Shown here: in pieces, positions 18,792 to 27,416 of the stretch
How the letters are laid out: every line of letters starts with the position of its first letter
Position numbering within the stretch: the stretch's first letter is position 1
DNA from: Gallintestinimicrobium propionicum
GTDB taxonomy: Bacteria; Bacillota; Clostridia; Lachnospirales; Lachnospiraceae
Length of the DNA: 64,000 nt
Reading direction: 5' to 3'
Assembly (NCBI RefSeq): GCF_025567525.1
Contig: NZ_JAOQJY010000009.1
Coordinates: forward strand, 62,001-126,000
The notes under the pieces: model-generated
Told to the model about the DNA's origin: nothing
The model's input: only the letters and a program-made list of their open reading frames with translations
Databases searched by the model: none
Made by a program: the position numbers and the translations under genes

Positions 18792-19778
18792 TTATGCAAT
18801 CCGGACACGGGGATCAACCACCGCGTACAAAATATCGGAAATCAGGTTTCCGGCAAGCGTCAGAACCGCCAGAAACGTCATATAAAACATGGAAAACGGA
18901 ATATCGCCTGCTACCATCGCCTGATAAGAGGTATAACCGATACCGGGGATCGCAAACAGCGTTTCCGTGATCAGTGCGCCGGAAAACAATCCAGGCAGGG
19001 AACCGCCGACAACCGTAACGAGGGGAATCAGGGTATTACGGAACGCATGGTGATAAATAACCTTTTTCTCGGAAAGTCCCTTTGCACGCGCGGTACGGAT
19101 ATAATCCGCATTTAATACTTCCAGCATATTTGTTCTCGTATAACGCATCAGGGAACCAACGGAAACGATCACCAGCGTGATGATCGGCAGAACGAGGTGA
19201 TTTGCCTTATCGAGGAACTGCCCCCAGGAATCCAGCTGTGCATAGTTACGTCCCACCAGACCATATAAATCAAACCAGCCCAGCTTTACAGAGAACAGCA
19301 GCTTTAACAGCGTTGCAAAAAAGAAGGTCGGCAGGGAAATACCGATCAATGCACCCGCCGTAATCAGATAGTCCGCTCTGGAATACTGTTTGGTTGCAGC
19401 AATAACACCCAGCGGGATCGCAATAATCAGCTCCAGCACGAAGGAAATCGCGCCCATAATAAAGGAAAGCCAGATAACTTCCTTAAATTTGTCCAATACC
19501 GGTACGGTATATTTCCAGCTGTCACCGAAGTTGCCCTTCAGCGCGTCGCCTACCCAGGTCAGAAAGCCGAGTACGATCGGTTTGTCCAGACCATAGGATG
19601 CATTTAACTGTTCCATCCATTCATCATAGGATTTTGCACCTGCTCCCTGCGAAAGCTGCATCGCTCTCGTTTCCACAAAAGAGCCGGGAAGACATCTCAT
19701 CAGAGTGTAAATGATGAAGGATACGCAAAATAAAATCACGACTGACAAAAGCAGTCTTTTGACAATATATTTCCGCAT
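18792..19778 (-). CDS. oppB: Oligopeptide ABC transporter permease OppB (Opp1)
   Basis: Permease subunit of 328 aa from ATG 19778, where the family N-terminus MRKYIVKRLLL begins and GGGAG lies eight bases upstream. Upstream in-frame codons run through the hairpin region and are rejected. It has six predicted helices, a long extracytoplasmic loop after TM1 and the coupling motif ARAKGLSEKKVIYHHAFRN. It lies between the oppA hairpins and oppC. Confidence 0.95.
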   Translation of the reverse strand: MRKYIVKRLLLSVVILFCVSFIIYTLMRCLPGSFVETRAMQLSQGAGAKSYDEWMEQLNASYGLDKPIVLGFLTWVGDALKGNFGDSWKYTVPVLDKFKEVIWLSFIMGAISFVLELIIAIPLGVIAATKQYSRADYLITAGALIGISLPTFFFATLLKLLFSVKLGWFDLYGLVGRNYAQLDSWGQFLDKANHLVLPIITLVIVSVGSLMRYTRTNMLEVLNADYIRTARAKGLSEKKVIYHHAFRNTLIPLVTVVGGSLPGLFSGALITETLFAIPGIGYTSYQAMVAGDIPFSMFYMTFLAVLTLAGNLISDILYAVVDPRVRIA

Positions 19779-19818
19779 AAAAAATTCTCCCTTTGTTCTT
19801 ATCGATTCCCTTCTTCCG

Positions 19819-19905
19819 CTGTATATCAAGCGGCCGCCTGCTTCAGGCAGCTCCTTGATATACAGCATCGCCCCTGATCTCCTCCTTTGGAGGAAGATCA
19901 GGGGC
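19819..19905. terminator. Two hairpins between oppA and oppB
   Basis: Hairpin 1 has 12-bp perfect arms at 19819-19830 and 19854-19865. Hairpin 2 has arms 19870-19885 and 19890-19905 starting GCCCCTGATC. Neither has a long T tract on the minus strand, so they look more like an mRNA-stabilising or partially terminating element that would keep oppA product above oppBCDF. Confidence 0.65.
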
Positions 19906-19953
19906 ATAAGCCTGCAGTCTGTGCGTTTTAAGCTGCACAGAAATCGCCGTCGT

Positions 19954-22248
19954 TTAGTTTAACTCCAGCTTTTCAACTTCGCTCATCCAGCTCCAGTAAG
20001 GAGTCATATCAGGAGTCAGAGTGCTGATGTTGATACGCTCGCTAGAGAAGATGTAGCATTCGCTTCTCTGGTAAACAGGAACTTCAACGCCCCAGTCCAT
20101 GATAATCTCCATGGCTGCTTTATACAGGCTCTTTCTATATGTCTGGTCAACGGACTGACGTGCTGCAACGATCATTTCATCCAGTTCGGAATCGTTGATC
20201 TTGTAGTAGTTGGTTGCGCCCTTGCTGTGATACAGCTGATACATATCAGGGTCAGCGGTTGCGCTCCATGCTGCTACCCACATCTCAGCTACGCCGGACT
20301 GATAGGTCGAATACAGTTCAGATGCAACTGCGATATCGTTTACCGTCAGGGTGAAGCCAATCTTTGCAAACGCGTCTGCCGCATTCTTTAACAGCAGGAA
20401 GGAAGGATGATCACCGGAGCCGCCTGCACCGATGTTTACCTGGTAGCCAAGCTTAGCGCCTTCAGGAGCTGCTGTCAGCTTGCCGTCTTCTACGGTATAG
20501 CCAGCTGCTTCAAAGAAGCCAAGTGCTGCCTGTGCTGCTGCTTCATATTTCTCTTCTGCGCTCATGCCGTCGGTATAGATCGGATTGCCGTCTACGTCGG
20601 TAGAGTAAGCGATCTGATAACCGTCGTCTGTTACCTGAGGTGCTGCCCAGGAAGTATTGGAGATCGGGTAGTTGATAACGGAAGCGGAATCGCCATAGTA
20701 GGAATCAATACCCTCATCACGGTATACTGCAAGGATGGTTGCAATTGCCTTACGCAGATCCTTGGACTGCTCGGATGCAGGATCGCTGCCAACCTTGATG
20801 TTGTCTGCGCTCATGGCAACATAGCCATAACCAAGGAAGTCATACAAACGCAGCGTGATCACATCGCCGTCGAACTCTTCGCTGCCGCCGTTGTATTCCG
20901 TAATCTGGTTACGAACTTCGGTAGAGTAAGAAGGATCTGCGATATCGATGGTGCCAGACTCCACACCGACAACCTTATCGTCTTCCTGTGTTTCCAGGAA
21001 GTTCAGATGCTTGATCTTAGGCTCGCCCTGGAAGTAGCTCGGGTTGGAATCCAGATAAACAACACCGTTGCTGAATTCCTTGAAGGTGTAAGGACCAGCA
21101 CCCATCGGAGCGGTGGTTACGGAACGAACCTTGGAAAGATCACCCTTTTCAAAACCGAACTTGTTGTTGTCATAATCATACAGGGATGCATCGCCGTAGT
21201 AGCTCAGAGGAGCGATGGCAAAGGAAAGCTGATAGATCATGTTTGCGGAAACTTCGGTCGTTACAACTCTCATGCTGTAGTCGCCGGTCTTCTGGATACC
21301 TTCGATATAGTCTGCCGAATCACCGGTTTTTACACCAACAGTGGAGTAATTGTAAACATCTTCCGGAATCAGGTCAGACAGAGCAGAGCCTGCTGTCTCA
21401 GCTTCCATGGAAGAGAAGTTCCATCCATACTGATCGCCGATAGCCATAAAGAAATCCTTTACTGTAGCGCCGTCAGCCAGTGTGAAGCCCCATCCGTCAG
21501 CCGCAGAAGCAACGTCGGTTGTGCCATGGTTCTCTGCCATGTAATCAACGATTTCCTGTGCAAAGGCAGTACCGCCGTCATTGACTGCAGCCCAAAAAGC
21601 AGTCTGCTGATCTTCTGTCCACAGAGAGAAGTCTGTGTTGTCCTCGCCTGCTGCTGCGATCAGAGAAGACAGGGTTGCCATACCTTCCCGGTACTCATCC
21701 ATGCCAAGGATCGGCTGGCTGTACAGAGTAGCAGAGCCGTCATAGGTAGGATCGCAATATACATACATGCTGAAAATTACATCATCAATTGTGATCGGTG
21801 TTCCGTCAGAGAAGGTCAGATCATCCCGAATAGTAACGTCATAATAAACGGAACCGTCGTCGTTCTGGGTCATCTCCAGATCAGAAGCGGTATAGTAGGT
21901 GTAGTCTGTTCCGTTGTAAGAACGGGTCTCACCTTCGATACCTTTCTCCACGATAGCGCCCTGTCTGTCAGCGCCTACCAGACCGATCTGGGTCATATCA
22001 ACGATATGCTGATCTTCTGCGCTGGCTGCAAAGAACGGAGAGAATTTTCCCTCAAAATGTGCGCTGGATGCTACCAGAGTATCCGCGCCGCTTGCAGATG
22101 CACCAGCATCTGCTGTCTCTGTTGTGCCTTCCGTAGCAGGTGCAGTCTCTGTCTTGCCGGAGCCATTGCTGCTTCCGCAGCCAGCCAGAGAACCGGTCAC
22201 CATGGTAAGCGCAAGCAGAGCTGCAAGAGCCTTGTTCGCCTTTTTCAT
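19954..22248 (-). CDS. oppA: Oligopeptide-binding lipoprotein OppA (Opp1)
   Basis: Extracytoplasmic SBP_bac_5 peptide-binding protein anchored by lipid. Signal peptide 1-23 with lipobox LAGC and Cys24, then a Thr/Ala/Glu-rich linker. At 764 aa it is longer than the usual 540-600, with extra sequence around residues 170-300. The family C-terminal segment (ELDEMI...VPVYQRSECYIF) is at the normal end of the protein, which is useful for comparison with the permuted Opp2 protein. Start ATG 22248 with AGGAGG six bases upstream and a strong promoter at 22454-22482. Confidence 0.93.
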   Translation of the reverse strand: MKKANKALAALLALTMVTGSLAGCGSSNGSGKTETAPATEGTTETADAGASASGADTLVASSAHFEGKFSPFFAASAEDQHIVDMTQIGLVGADRQGAIVEKGIEGETRSYNGTDYTYYTASDLEMTQNDDGSVYYDVTIRDDLTFSDGTPITIDDVIFSMYVYCDPTYDGSATLYSQPILGMDEYREGMATLSSLIAAAGEDNTDFSLWTEDQQTAFWAAVNDGGTAFAQEIVDYMAENHGTTDVASAADGWGFTLADGATVKDFFMAIGDQYGWNFSSMEAETAGSALSDLIPEDVYNYSTVGVKTGDSADYIEGIQKTGDYSMRVVTTEVSANMIYQLSFAIAPLSYYGDASLYDYDNNKFGFEKGDLSKVRSVTTAPMGAGPYTFKEFSNGVVYLDSNPSYFQGEPKIKHLNFLETQEDDKVVGVESGTIDIADPSYSTEVRNQITEYNGGSEEFDGDVITLRLYDFLGYGYVAMSADNIKVGSDPASEQSKDLRKAIATILAVYRDEGIDSYYGDSASVINYPISNTSWAAPQVTDDGYQIAYSTDVDGNPIYTDGMSAEEKYEAAAQAALGFFEAAGYTVEDGKLTAAPEGAKLGYQVNIGAGGSGDHPSFLLLKNAADAFAKIGFTLTVNDIAVASELYSTYQSGVAEMWVAAWSATADPDMYQLYHSKGATNYYKINDSELDEMIVAARQSVDQTYRKSLYKAAMEIIMDWGVEVPVYQRSECYIFSSERINISTLTPDMTPYWSWMSEVEKLELN

Positions 22249-22453
22249 GTGAATCCTCCTTTTTTTGAAAAAAACACCGTTTGCATCCTTTTTATTTCAT
22301 GCAGATACACAGGAGTTTTTTTCTTAAAAATTGTACATTTGTTGCAGAATATACCGGTTCTCACAGCTTTTCCGCCCCTGTGATCGCCATACCTGCAGGT
22401 TGCATCGGCCCATTTTCTTTTCCTTTCGTCAAAGTACTAGCCAATGTTTAAAT

Positions 22454-22482
22454 ATATTACTATTTTTTTTGCTTTCTGTCAA
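22454..22482 (-). promoter_or_regulatory. Strong sigma-A-like promoter of the Opp1 operon
   Basis: TTGACA (22477-22482), 17-base A-rich spacer, TAATAT (22454-22459) on the minus strand, about 200 bases before the oppA start. The A/T-rich leader carries no obvious riboswitch. Confidence 0.8.
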
Positions 22483-22519
22483 TCCTATTCCGTGTCAAAA
22501 ATACATTTTTCCGTCACAG

Positions 22520-23170
22520 TCACGCACGTTTCCACGTGTATTTTTTAACGTTTTTTAAAAGTATAAGTGCGGCAGTGCCCATAACTACTTCTATTAGAAG
22601 GAACGGAATGGAGAATAAAATTTTGTTGCTGTGACGCGTTAATTCAACAAGTTCTCCTATGACGGACACTCCTGCTGCTGCGATGCAGACTCCGCTGCGC
22701 AGCGATATTTTGCACACTGTCTGCTGATAAACGTATTCCCGAAGCGGATATTCCTTGCCCAAAAGCCTTGCACATGCCCACGCGAGGCTGCAGGCTGCCG
22801 CCAGCTGCACTGCATATGGAAGCAGCACGAAAATGCTTCCCTGTAATCCCACCGACGGTACGCAGCCTGCGGCGATCGTCAGCAGGATGACCGCAATTCC
22901 GGCTGCCGCCATCGCGGTGGATTGTTTTTTCCACTCTTTTTCTGACAGTTCACAGGCATATCGACTGCCCTCGTATTGATAGTCACCGTTTTGTGTTTTC
23001 CTGAAATCGTCCAGATAGGCCCGGCGGCGATGGGATTTTGTAGAAGACTGGGCGTCTGCTTCTTTGGGCGAAGCAGCCCCCGGAGCCTTGGCAAACTTGG
23101 ATTCTGTGACTTTAGAAGGCTCCGAGTCCGTTTTTTTAGGGGGTATATTTCTCTGATTATTTGAAGTCAT
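22520..23170 (-). CDS. Uncharacterised four-helix membrane protein
   Basis: No family recognised. From ATG 23170 the protein has 216 aa: a polar, Lys/Pro/Ser-rich N-terminus (about 1-85) and then four hydrophobic segments (about 87-107, 112-134, 160-180, 186-205). I chose 23170 because the promoter at 23194-23222 predicts a transcript start near 23187, ruling out 23203 and making 23182 nearly leaderless. It stands alone between the two Opp systems and could be cotranscribed with neither. Function cannot be assigned. Confidence 0.65.
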   Translation of the reverse strand: MTSNNQRNIPPKKTDSEPSKVTESKFAKAPGAASPKEADAQSSTKSHRRRAYLDDFRKTQNGDYQYEGSRYACELSEKEWKKQSTAMAAAGIAVILLTIAAGCVPSVGLQGSIFVLLPYAVQLAAACSLAWACARLLGKEYPLREYVYQQTVCKISLRSGVCIAAAGVSVIGELVELTRHSNKILFSIPFLLIEVVMGTAALILLKNVKKYTWKRA

Positions 23171-23193
23171 GTTGAAATCCATCCTTTGTTTTG

Positions 23194-23222
23194 ATTTTAT
23201 CATTGCAATTCCTTGCTGTCAT
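23194..23222 (-). promoter_or_regulatory. Promoter of the uncharacterised membrane protein gene
   Basis: ATGACA (23217-23222), 17-base spacer and TAAAAT (23194-23199) on the minus strand, just upstream of the chosen ATG at 23170. Confidence 0.6.
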
Positions 23223-23240
23223 TTATTAATAATTCTATAG

Positions 23241-23269
23241 TTGACAAGATCATTTTTTTATTTTATCAT
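23241..23269 (+). promoter_or_regulatory. Plus-strand promoter facing a gene-free interval
   Basis: TTGACA (23241-23246), 17-base T-rich spacer and TATCAT (23264-23269). No plus-strand gene follows; a terminator-like hairpin ends at 23343, suggesting a short RNA. Confidence 0.6.
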
Positions 23270-23275
23270 AACCAT

Positions 23276-23343
23276 ATGAAACGGGTTTTGCGACCGTGAG
23301 ACTGACTCAGAGCAGTCCAGACGGGGTGCTCGTTTCTTTTTTT
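23276..23343 (+). ncRNA. Candidate small RNA of about 65-70 nt
   Basis: Predicted from its signals only. A TTGACA-17-TATCAT promoter is followed by a GACTG/CAGTC hairpin (23300-23317). A terminator then follows with arms GAGCA (23310-23314) and TGCTC (23327-23331) and a T-rich tail of seven T (23337-23343). The transcript would be antisense to nothing annotated and lies between the two Opp loci. It does not match any RNA family I can recall. Confidence 0.4.
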
Positions 23344-23423
23344 GTTCACCGCCATCTCCTTTATACTCAGTGCGTATATTCTATCACACTTCTTCCAAAT
23401 GGCAACCTCCAGTTTCCGGGAGC

Positions 23424-23459
23424 AAAAAACCGGCAGGCATTTTTCAATGTCCGCCGGTT
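23424..23459 (-). terminator. Intrinsic terminator after the Opp2 binding protein
   Basis: Minus strand: AACCGGC and GCCGGTT arms (23453-23459 and 23428-23434), an inner pairing of GACATT with AATGCC-type bases, then six T. It closes the Opp2 operon. Confidence 0.8.
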
Positions 23460-23471
23460 CTCTTTTTTATG

Positions 23472-23502
23472 ACAATAGAATACTCGCAGAGCATTCTATT
23501 GT
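23472..23502. repeat. Palindromic repeat, family P copy 2
   Basis: Arms ACAATAGAAT (23472-23481) and ATTCTATTGT (23493-23502) with a CTCGCAGAGC loop. It is four bases shorter than the copies at 14666, 49258 and 51524. It lies between the Opp2 oppA stop and its terminator. Confidence 0.9.
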
Positions 23503-23545
23503 ATATGCAATTTTCACTGCCATGCAATGTGCCGCAGCAATTAAC

Positions 23546-25336
23546 TTATTTGCCGAACTGCATATCGTTGTTGCCGGAAGTGGTCTCCCACATTTCAAGC
23601 ATGTTGATCGGGTCGTTGTAGTCTGCCAGCCAGCCTTCACGAGCGAAGTCGAACTGACCGTCTTTTCTCTCGTTCAGGAATACGGACCACTCACGGGTCT
23701 CAACGGTTACGTTGATACCGATCATAGCGAAATCCTGCTGGATTGCTTCACCGATCTTAACATTACCTTCGGAATCGTTGGTCAGGTAAGTCATGTTGAT
23801 CGGGGTATTTGCGGAAAGCATGCCGCTTTCATCGAATTCATAGCCAGCGCTCTTTAACAGCTCGATTGCTTTCTCTGTGTTGCCCTCCATATCGGTAGGA
23901 TTGAAGTAACCAACGTTCTCTTCATCCGGATAGGTGTAAGCGTCATCATTTGCTCTGAACTCACCGCCATTGCCATCGCTCATGCCGGCAGGAATGAAGG
24001 TATTGGCAACTTCCTGGTTTGCCTGTGCGATCGCATCAACGATATACTGACGGTCGATCAGCAGGGAGAATGCTTCTCTCATTGCTGCAGCCTCTTCAAC
24101 CGTCTTGCCTGCAAACAGCTCGCTGTTTACATTGAAACCGCAGTAGTAAGTTCCCAGAGTAGGGATCTTGTGATATTCAGGGGTATCCTTAACGGTAGCC
24201 ATCATATCGGTAGGAATGGTATCTGCAAACTGCAGGGAGCCATCCTGGAATGCATTGTAAATTGCTGTGTCATCAGAGCTCAGCATGAAGTTGATCTTTG
24301 TCATGGAAACCTTGTCAGCTGCCCAGTAGTTGGGGTTGGGCTCATAGGTCATGGACTCGTTATGCTTCCACTCGGTCAGTACGAACGGGCCGCTGCCTAC
24401 GAAACCAGCTTCCAGTGCCCATGCACCGGGGTTGGTGTCAGCGCCGTCAGCAGCTTCTACAGCCTGCTGAGGTACAGGATAAAAAGCAGGGAATGCGCAC
24501 AGGTCAAGGAAATATGCGCAGGGTGCGTTCAGATGAGCAGTAAAGGTCTTGCCGTCTTCGCTTGCTTCGATATCCAGAGTGCCGTCATCCTTAGTTGCAA
24601 ATACGGAGCACAGGTAAGAATAGTCAGCAGCTGTGTTTTCATCTGCCAGACGGTTCCAGCTATACAGAACGTCATTTGCATCCAGAGCTTCGCCGTCAGA
24701 CCACTTTAAACCATCCTTCATCGTGAAGGTATAGGTCATACCGTCTTCGCTCATTTCATAGGAATCTGCCAGTTCGGGAACCAGCTGACCGTTCTCATCG
24801 TATGCAAATAAGCCGGAGAAGTTCAGGATTGCCAGGCATGCACCGTCAACAGTGGAGTTCAGCGCGGGATCCAGTTTGTCGGGCTCAGATGCAATCTGAA
24901 GATCCAGGGTGTTGGTAGGAGTCTTTGCAAAACCGAAGTATTTATAGCCGAACAGGTTGGCATAGATGTTCTCTACATCGGTCTTCTGCAGGTAGCTGTC
25001 GTTGTAGTAGTACAGCGGAACAACTGCCCAGGTGTTCATCAGCTCGTCCTCAGCCTCATGCATCAGCGCTTCACGCTTTACAAGATCTGTCTCCGATCTG
25101 ATCGCAGCGATTCTTGCATCATAATCCTCCCATGCCGGAGCAGCTTCGCTGCTGGGTCCATGCTCACCGGTTGCTGCTGCAGTGTCTGCTGCTTCAGTGG
25201 ATTCTGCTGCAGCGGTGTCTGCTGCTTCTTCTGTTGTTGCTGCAGGAGCGCTTGTATCAGCTGCTGTGGAACCACAAGCTGCCAAAGAAGCGGTCATGCA
25301 AGCTGCCAGCACAAGTGCCAGATACTTCTTTTTCAT
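23546..25336 (-). CDS. oppA: Oligopeptide-binding lipoprotein OppA (Opp2), circularly permuted domain order
   Basis: SBP_bac_5 lipoprotein of 596 aa with lipobox LAAC and Cys21, then an Ala/Thr/Glu-rich linker to about residue 68. Residues about 70-137 (from DYDARIAAIRSETD to LFGYKYFGFA, including VVPLYYYND) match the segment that normally forms the C-terminus of OppA proteins. The normal N-terminal start of the fold (LQIASEPDKLDPALNS) follows at about 147. The protein then ends right after NDPINMLEMW...NNDMQFGK, where that segment would be expected. The frame is intact and the stop is clean, so this looks like a real permutation. Last gene of the Opp2 operon. Confidence 0.9.
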   Translation of the reverse strand: MKKKYLALVLAACMTASLAACGSTAADTSAPAATTEEAADTAAAESTEAADTAAATGEHGPSSEAAPAWEDYDARIAAIRSETDLVKREALMHEAEDELMNTWAVVPLYYYNDSYLQKTDVENIYANLFGYKYFGFAKTPTNTLDLQIASEPDKLDPALNSTVDGACLAILNFSGLFAYDENGQLVPELADSYEMSEDGMTYTFTMKDGLKWSDGEALDANDVLYSWNRLADENTAADYSYLCSVFATKDDGTLDIEASEDGKTFTAHLNAPCAYFLDLCAFPAFYPVPQQAVEAADGADTNPGAWALEAGFVGSGPFVLTEWKHNESMTYEPNPNYWAADKVSMTKINFMLSSDDTAIYNAFQDGSLQFADTIPTDMMATVKDTPEYHKIPTLGTYYCGFNVNSELFAGKTVEEAAAMREAFSLLIDRQYIVDAIAQANQEVANTFIPAGMSDGNGGEFRANDDAYTYPDEENVGYFNPTDMEGNTEKAIELLKSAGYEFDESGMLSANTPINMTYLTNDSEGNVKIGEAIQQDFAMIGINVTVETREWSVFLNERKDGQFDFAREGWLADYNDPINMLEMWETTSGNNDMQFGK

Positions 25337-25433
25337 AATGTCTTCCTCCTTTAAAGATAGATAATGAAAAATAATATATACCCAAACAGTCCGCTAAATC
25401 TGCGTCCTGTCCAAGCGTCAAAATTACTGCCGG

Positions 25434-26414
25434 TTACTTATTCCAGCATGCTACCTGATGTCCGTTGCCGCGATCTGTCAAGGACGGGCACTCCTGTGCG
25501 CACTTTTCCGTGGCATATCGACATCTGGTACGGAATGCACAGCCGCTTGGCATGTGCAGAGGGCTCGGGACATCCCCTTCGAGAACGATTCTCTGCCGTT
25601 CCTTTGCCATCTTCGGATCCGGATAGGGAACTGCACTTAAAAGAGACTGTGTATAAGGATGCATGGGATTGTCATTTAATTCATTGGAATCTGCGATCTC
25701 CACGATCCTGCCCAGATACATTACTGCAATTCTGTCAGAAATGTGATGGACAACCAACAGGTCATGGGCAATGAACAGATAGGCAACGCCCAGCTTCTCC
25801 TGCAGCTCTTCAAACATGTTGATGACCTGTGCCTGAATGGAAACATCCAGTGCACTGACTGCTTCGTCACAGACGATAAATCTCGGATTGGTGGCAAGTG
25901 CTCTCGCAATACCGATACGCTGTCTCTGACCGCCGGAAAACTCATGTGCATAACGGGTTGCATGCTCTGCATTCAAACCGACCAGCTCCATCAGATGCAG
26001 GATCTTGTCTCTTCTTTCCCCTCTGGAGGTGTAAAGCTTGTGGACATCCAGAGGCTCGCCGATGATATCCTCGACTGTCATGCGGGGATTTAAGGAAGAA
26101 TAGGGATCCTGGAACACCATCTGCATCTGTCTGCGCATATGTCCGATGCTCTTTTCATTCACTCTCTCCCCATCGAAAAAGACGTCGCCGGAGGTCGGTG
26201 TATACAGACGCAGCAGAGATCTTCCTACAGTCGTCTTGCCGCAGCCGGATTCTCCTACCAGACCGAGGGTTTCTCCCGGCTTGATGGAAAAGGAAACGCC
26301 GTCCACCGCTTTTAAGGGTGTGGTTTTCATAAATCCGGTTTTGATCGGGAAATACTGTTTTAAATCCCGTACCTCCACCAGATATTCGCTTTTGTTTTTT
26401 ACTTCTTCGCTCAC
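25434..26414 (-). CDS. oppF: Oligopeptide ABC transporter ATP-binding protein OppF (Opp2)
   Basis: ATPase of 326 aa: Walker A GESGCGKTT, Q-loop QDPYSSLNPR, signature FSGGQRQR, Walker B IVCDEA (Ala where OppF1 has Pro), H-loop AHDLL, and the C-terminal GCAFRTRCRYATEKC cysteine motif. The start is GTG 26414, overlapping the oppD stop as GTGA, with GGAGG six bases upstream. A 97-bp gap separates it from the binding-protein gene. Confidence 0.94.
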   Translation of the reverse strand: MSEEVKNKSEYLVEVRDLKQYFPIKTGFMKTTPLKAVDGVSFSIKPGETLGLVGESGCGKTTVGRSLLRLYTPTSGDVFFDGERVNEKSIGHMRRQMQMVFQDPYSSLNPRMTVEDIIGEPLDVHKLYTSRGERRDKILHLMELVGLNAEHATRYAHEFSGGQRQRIGIARALATNPRFIVCDEAVSALDVSIQAQVINMFEELQEKLGVAYLFIAHDLLVVHHISDRIAVMYLGRIVEIADSNELNDNPMHPYTQSLLSAVPYPDPKMAKERQRIVLEGDVPSPLHMPSGCAFRTRCRYATEKCAQECPSLTDRGNGHQVACWNK

Positions 26415-27412
26415 TGTCTGCCTCCTTTTTCTTCCTCCATGGCTGCCTTTACGTTCAGCCAGCAGGATGCGAAATGACCGTCAGGCATTTGCATTTCCGG
26501 CGGCTGCTCTTCGATACAGATCTTCATCGCTTCCTCGCAGCGTGGGCAAAATGCACAGCCCTTTGGCATATTTAAGAGGTTGATCGGTGTTCCCGGAATC
26601 GGGATAAGCTTTTCGCCGATTCTGTCCACATTCGGAATGGAACGCAGCAGACCTTTCGTATATTCATGGTGCGGACGGTAGAAAATATCTTCTGCCGTAC
26701 CTCTTTCACAGACTCTTCCGCCGTACATAACGATAATTTCATCGCACATGTCCGCGATAACACCAAGATCATGGGTTACCATGATGATTGCCATGCCGAG
26801 CTTTTTCTGCAGGGACTGCATCAGCTCCAGAATCTGTGCCTGGATCGTAACATCCAGGGCAGTCGTAGGTTCGTCTGCAATCAGGATATCAGGCTCACAG
26901 GCCAGCGCCATTGCGATCATGACACGCTGGCGCATACCGCCGGATAATTCGTAGGGGTACTGTTTCACACGCTTTTCCGGTTCATTGACACCAACTAAAG
27001 TCAGCATCTCAATGGCTCTTGCCTCCGCCTCTTTCCCTTTTCTGTCCGTGTGAAGCTCAATGGCTTCCCTTAACTGGTTGCCCACCGTAAATACCGGATT
27101 TAAGCTCGTCATGGGATCCTGGAAAATAATAGAACAGCATTTTCCACGGAACTCCCGCATCTGTTTTTCAGAAAATTCTGCAATATCCTGTCCTTTGTAA
27201 AGGATTTTGCCTTCTGTGATGCGGCCGTTCTTTTCCAGAATACGCATAATGGAATATGCGGTTACGGATTTGCCGGAACCGGATTCGCCGACAATACCGA
27301 GGATTTTGCCTTTTTCAAGGTTAAATGTAACACCGTTGACTGCCTTGACCTCTCCCTTGTCTGTGTGGAAGGAGGTATGCAGATTCTGCACGGAAAGGAT
27401 ATTCTCACTCAT
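26411..27412 (-). CDS. oppD: Oligopeptide ABC transporter ATP-binding protein OppD (Opp2)
   Basis: Partner ATPase, 333 aa, with Walker A GESGSGKS, QDPMTSLNP, signature LSGGMRQR, Walker B LIADEPT and H-loop THDLG. The C-terminal cysteine motif is GCAFCPRCEEAMKIC. Start ATG 27412, four bases after the oppC stop. It lacks the 50-residue N-terminal extension of OppD in Opp1. Confidence 0.95.
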   Translation of the reverse strand: MSENILSVQNLHTSFHTDKGEVKAVNGVTFNLEKGKILGIVGESGSGKSVTAYSIMRILEKNGRITEGKILYKGQDIAEFSEKQMREFRGKCCSIIFQDPMTSLNPVFTVGNQLREAIELHTDRKGKEAEARAIEMLTLVGVNEPEKRVKQYPYELSGGMRQRVMIAMALACEPDILIADEPTTALDVTIQAQILELMQSLQKKLGMAIIMVTHDLGVIADMCDEIIVMYGGRVCERGTAEDIFYRPHHEYTKGLLRSIPNVDRIGEKLIPIPGTPINLLNMPKGCAFCPRCEEAMKICIEEQPPEMQMPDGHFASCWLNVKAAMEEEKGGRQ

Positions 27413-27416
27413 GGTC

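Noticed and set aside
20407..22383. 658-codon open frame on the plus strand
   Set aside because: Lies fully antisense to the Opp1 oppA gene, has no ribosome site or family features, and reflects codon bias of the real gene.
23546..25336. Truncated or frameshifted oppA pseudogene
   Set aside because: The apparently missing C-terminal segment is present at the N-terminus in frame, so permutation explains it better.
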